Origin: an uncultured Clostridia bacterium
GTDB lineage: Bacteria; Bacillota; Clostridia; Christensenellales; CAG-138
NCBI GenBank assembly: GCA_946183765.1
Contig: CAMHDC010000075.1
Coordinates: 1-6,627, forward strand
Direction of reading: 5' to 3'
DNA length: 6,627 bases
This document shows positions 5,285 to 6,627 of the stretch, one piece after another; the stretch's first letter is position 1, and each line of letters begins with the position of its first letter. The translations under genes and the position numbers were made by a program. The notes under the pieces are model-generated. The model was given only the letters and a program-made list of their open reading frames with translations. It was not told the DNA's origin and did not search any database.

Positions 5285-5704
5285 TCAGACGGGGCGGTCC
5301 TCGGTCTGGTTGATGACCATGGCGATGCCGGCGTTCTTGATCATTCGGGAGCACATGACGCAGGGTTCCGCCTTCGTGAGGGGCTTGCCGTTCTCGAAGC
5401 CGAAGAGGTACAACGTAGAGCCCAGCATCTCGTTGCGGCTGGCGGAGATGATGGCGTTGCACTCGGCGTGGACGGCCACACACTTCTCGTACTGCTCCCC
5501 GTGGGGGATGCCGTGGGCCTCCCGCCAGCACACGCCCACGTCGCAGCAGTTTTCGTCGCCCCGGGGCGCACCGTTGTAGCCGGTGGCCACGATCTCGTCG
5601 TTCTTCACGATGACGGCCCCGTACTGCCGCCGAAGGCAGGTTGACCGCCGCGCCACCTCCGCCGCGATGTCCAGATAGTATTGCCGCTTGCTGACCCGTT
5701 CCAT
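5285..5704 (-). CDS. comEB: dCMP deaminase (ComEB family)
   Basis: A complete 139-residue zinc-dependent deaminase converts dCMP to dUMP, feeding thymidylate synthesis in the cytoplasm. The zinc site and catalytic base are in VHAECNAI (H79, E81) and PCVMC (C115, C118), the HAE...PCxxC signature. GYNGAPRGDENC (42-53) and the upstream STCLRRQYGAVIVKNDEIVATG (first two thirds) are typical of the dCMP deaminase branch rather than cytidine deaminase. The extra cysteines and histidine around 53-68 fit the second, structural metal region found in several members of this branch. GGAGG (5716-5712) is 7 bases before the ATG. It has its own promoter (5732-5761), so it need not depend on the peptidase gene behind it. 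No convincing terminator follows; the tRNA promoter lies 40 bases downstream. The symbol follows the Bacillus name; a competence role is not implied. Confidence 0.92.
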   Translation of the reverse strand: MERVSKRQYYLDIAAEVARRSTCLRRQYGAVIVKNDEIVATGYNGAPRGDENCCDVGVCWREAHGIPHGEQYEKCVAVHAECNAIISASRNEMLGSTLYLFGFENGKPLTKAEPCVMCSRMIKNAGIAMVINQTEDRPV

Positions 5705-5731
5705 AGCGAATCCTCCAAAGGTGTTTTATTT

Positions 5732-5761
5732 AGTATAGCACAAGCCGTCGATCCGTGACAA
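5732..5761 (-). promoter_or_regulatory. dCMP deaminase gene promoter (extended -10)
   Basis: On the minus strand TTGTCA (5761-5756) and TATACT (5737-5732) are separated by 18 bases, and TGC at 5740-5738 forms an extended -10. The predicted start is near 5725, about 20 bases before the ATG. The -35 box begins only a few bases after the stop codon of the upstream peptidase gene. Confidence 0.65.
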
Positions 5762-5767
5762 CAGCTT

Positions 5768-6627
5768 TTACCGCTTCTGCCCTTTGATCAGGTTCTTGTA
5801 GAGGCGGACGGCGCCGGGGAGGCAGTTGTATTCGATGTTCTCGTTGGGGGCGTGCATGGAGGCCATCTGCTCGGGGCCGTAGATCACGGGGGCGAAGCGG
5901 ACGCAGTTTTGGAAGTACCGCTGATAGAAGCGGGCGTCGGTGGCGCCGGTGACCACGTAGGGGATGGCGGGCAGGCCCGGGAAGGTCTCTTTTATGGCGG
6001 CCTCCACCGATCGGAACGCCTCGCCCTGGATGTCGCAGGAGGGCGAGAAGTCGTCGCTGTGGACCACGGTCATCTCAAGGTCGTGCTTTTTCGCCAGCTT
6101 CTCCAGAATAGCCAACGTCTCCTTCTCGCCCTGGTGGGGAATGTAGCGGATGTTGGCGCTGACGGTGGCGGACCGAGGCAGGACGTTGAAGGCGTCGGAG
6201 CCGGAGGACATGGTGAAGGCCACGGTGGTCCTGAGCATGGCGGCGGCGGTGGGACTGATGGCGGGCAGGGCGATCTTCAGCAGGGGCCCGAAGAGCCACA
6301 GGTTCCCCAGCAGCAGCTTCAGGGGGAAGGAGCCGTAGGCGGAGAGGCGGCTGAACATGGCGGACACCTCAGGCAGCAGCTTCTTCCGGAAGGGGTATTT
6401 GTTCACGTCCCGCACGAAGGCGGAGAGCCGGTCGATGGGGGTATTTTTCCCCGGGGCGCTGGCGTGGCCGCCCTTGCCGCGGGCGGTGAAGGTCACGTCG
6501 GCGCAGCCCTTCTCGAAGACGCCCATCATGGCGAAGTTCCCGGGGATGCCGCCGATGGGCTCCCGGATGATGCCGCCGCCCTCGTCCATGACCAGGAACA
6601 GGTCCACGCCCCGGCGGCGGATCTCCT
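5768..6627 (-). CDS. M20-family metallopeptidase (C-terminal 285 residues, 5' end beyond window)
   Basis: The reading frame is open to the right edge, so the gene continues beyond it; an in-frame GTG at 6607 is internal, not a start. Family signs, in visible-residue numbering, are VMDEGGG (12-18, holding a metal-ligand acidic position), the GKGGHASAP loop (50-58, H54) of the dimerisation domain, SGSDAFNVLPRSA with ANIRYIP, TGATDARFY (226-234) and SMHAPNENI with H258, the C-terminal zinc ligand. The N-terminal metal-binding His/Asp motif and the catalytic Glu lie outside the window. The long insertion in the dimerisation domain resembles the carboxypeptidase S/PM20D1 branch. The substrate is unknown: a dipeptide, N-acyl amino acid or similar amide. 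It points the same way as the deaminase gene, 63 bases upstream of it, with a promoter in between. Confidence 0.88.
   Translation of the reverse strand, partial: EIRRRGVDLFLVMDEGGGIIREPIGGIPGNFAMMGVFEKGCADVTFTARGKGGHASAPGKNTPIDRLSAFVRDVNKYPFRKKLLPEVSAMFSRLSAYGSFPLKLLLGNLWLFGPLLKIALPAISPTAAAMLRTTVAFTMSSGSDAFNVLPRSATVSANIRYIPHQGEKETLAILEKLAKKHDLEMTVVHSDDFSPSCDIQGEAFRSVEAAIKETFPGLPAIPYVVTGATDARFYQRYFQNCVRFAPVIYGPEQMASMHAPNENIEYNCLPGAVRLYKNLIKGQKR

Noticed and set aside
6607..6607. GTG at 6607 as start of the M20 peptidase gene
   Set aside because: The frame stays open upstream with family-like residues (EIRRRG), and the essential N-terminal metal-binding domain would be missing; the gene simply runs off the window.

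Overview
This window is GC-rich bacterial DNA with dense, short-gapped genes. The likely source is a high-GC member of the Clostridia (Firmicutes). The reasons are the strong AGGAGG-type ribosome binding sites, promoters of the TTGACA/TATAAT type with several extended -10 (TGn) elements, a tRNA gene that encodes its own CCA, a PheB/UPF0735-type ACT protein beside homoserine dehydrogenase, and a ThrH-type HAD enzyme beside threonine synthase. This assignment is inferred from gene content and signals; no 16S or database evidence is available.

Region 1 (1-3344) is a divergent threonine-biosynthesis locus. Leftward run threonine synthase (thrC) and, one base after its stop codon, the start of thrH (homoserine phosphotransferase/phosphoserine phosphatase), which is cut by the window edge. 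Rightward run homoserine dehydrogenase (hom), which lacks the usual C-terminal ACT domain, and a small protein with a helix-turn-helix-like N-terminus and a C-terminal ACT domain. Together these could convert aspartate semialdehyde to homoserine, O-phosphohomoserine and threonine, with ThrH possibly taking the place of a ThrB kinase and the separate ACT protein possibly sensing an amino acid. The two operons are driven by back-to-back promoters whose -10 boxes overlap, so RNA polymerase probably cannot occupy both at once.

Region 2 (3404-4948) is a two-gene rightward operon with its own extended -10 promoter. It encodes a cytoplasmic class-3-lipase-like alpha/beta hydrolase and, overlapping it by ATGA, a seven-helix hemolysin III/PAQR membrane protein.

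Region 3 (4949-5284) has no protein gene but is highly structured. In order it holds a three-tier nested palindrome (4958-5058), a plus-strand copy of the 3' end of a tRNA (5041-5065), a bidirectional terminator hairpin (5073-5103), an intact leftward tRNA-Arg(ACG) (5106-5181), a perfect 22-bp palindrome (5188-5209) lying at the predicted transcription start of that tRNA, and a near-consensus promoter (5217-5245). The tRNA 3' end and its copy form a 19-bp perfect inverted repeat around the terminator. This is the most unusual part of the window.

Region 4 (5285-6627) holds two leftward genes: a dCMP deaminase (ComEB family) with its own promoter and, upstream of it, the C-terminal part of an M20-family metallopeptidase that runs off the right edge.

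No CRISPR array, transposase, integrase or defence gene is visible. The protein genes belong to known families. The less ordinary signals are the promoter architecture, the detached ACT protein and the tRNA-associated palindromic element.
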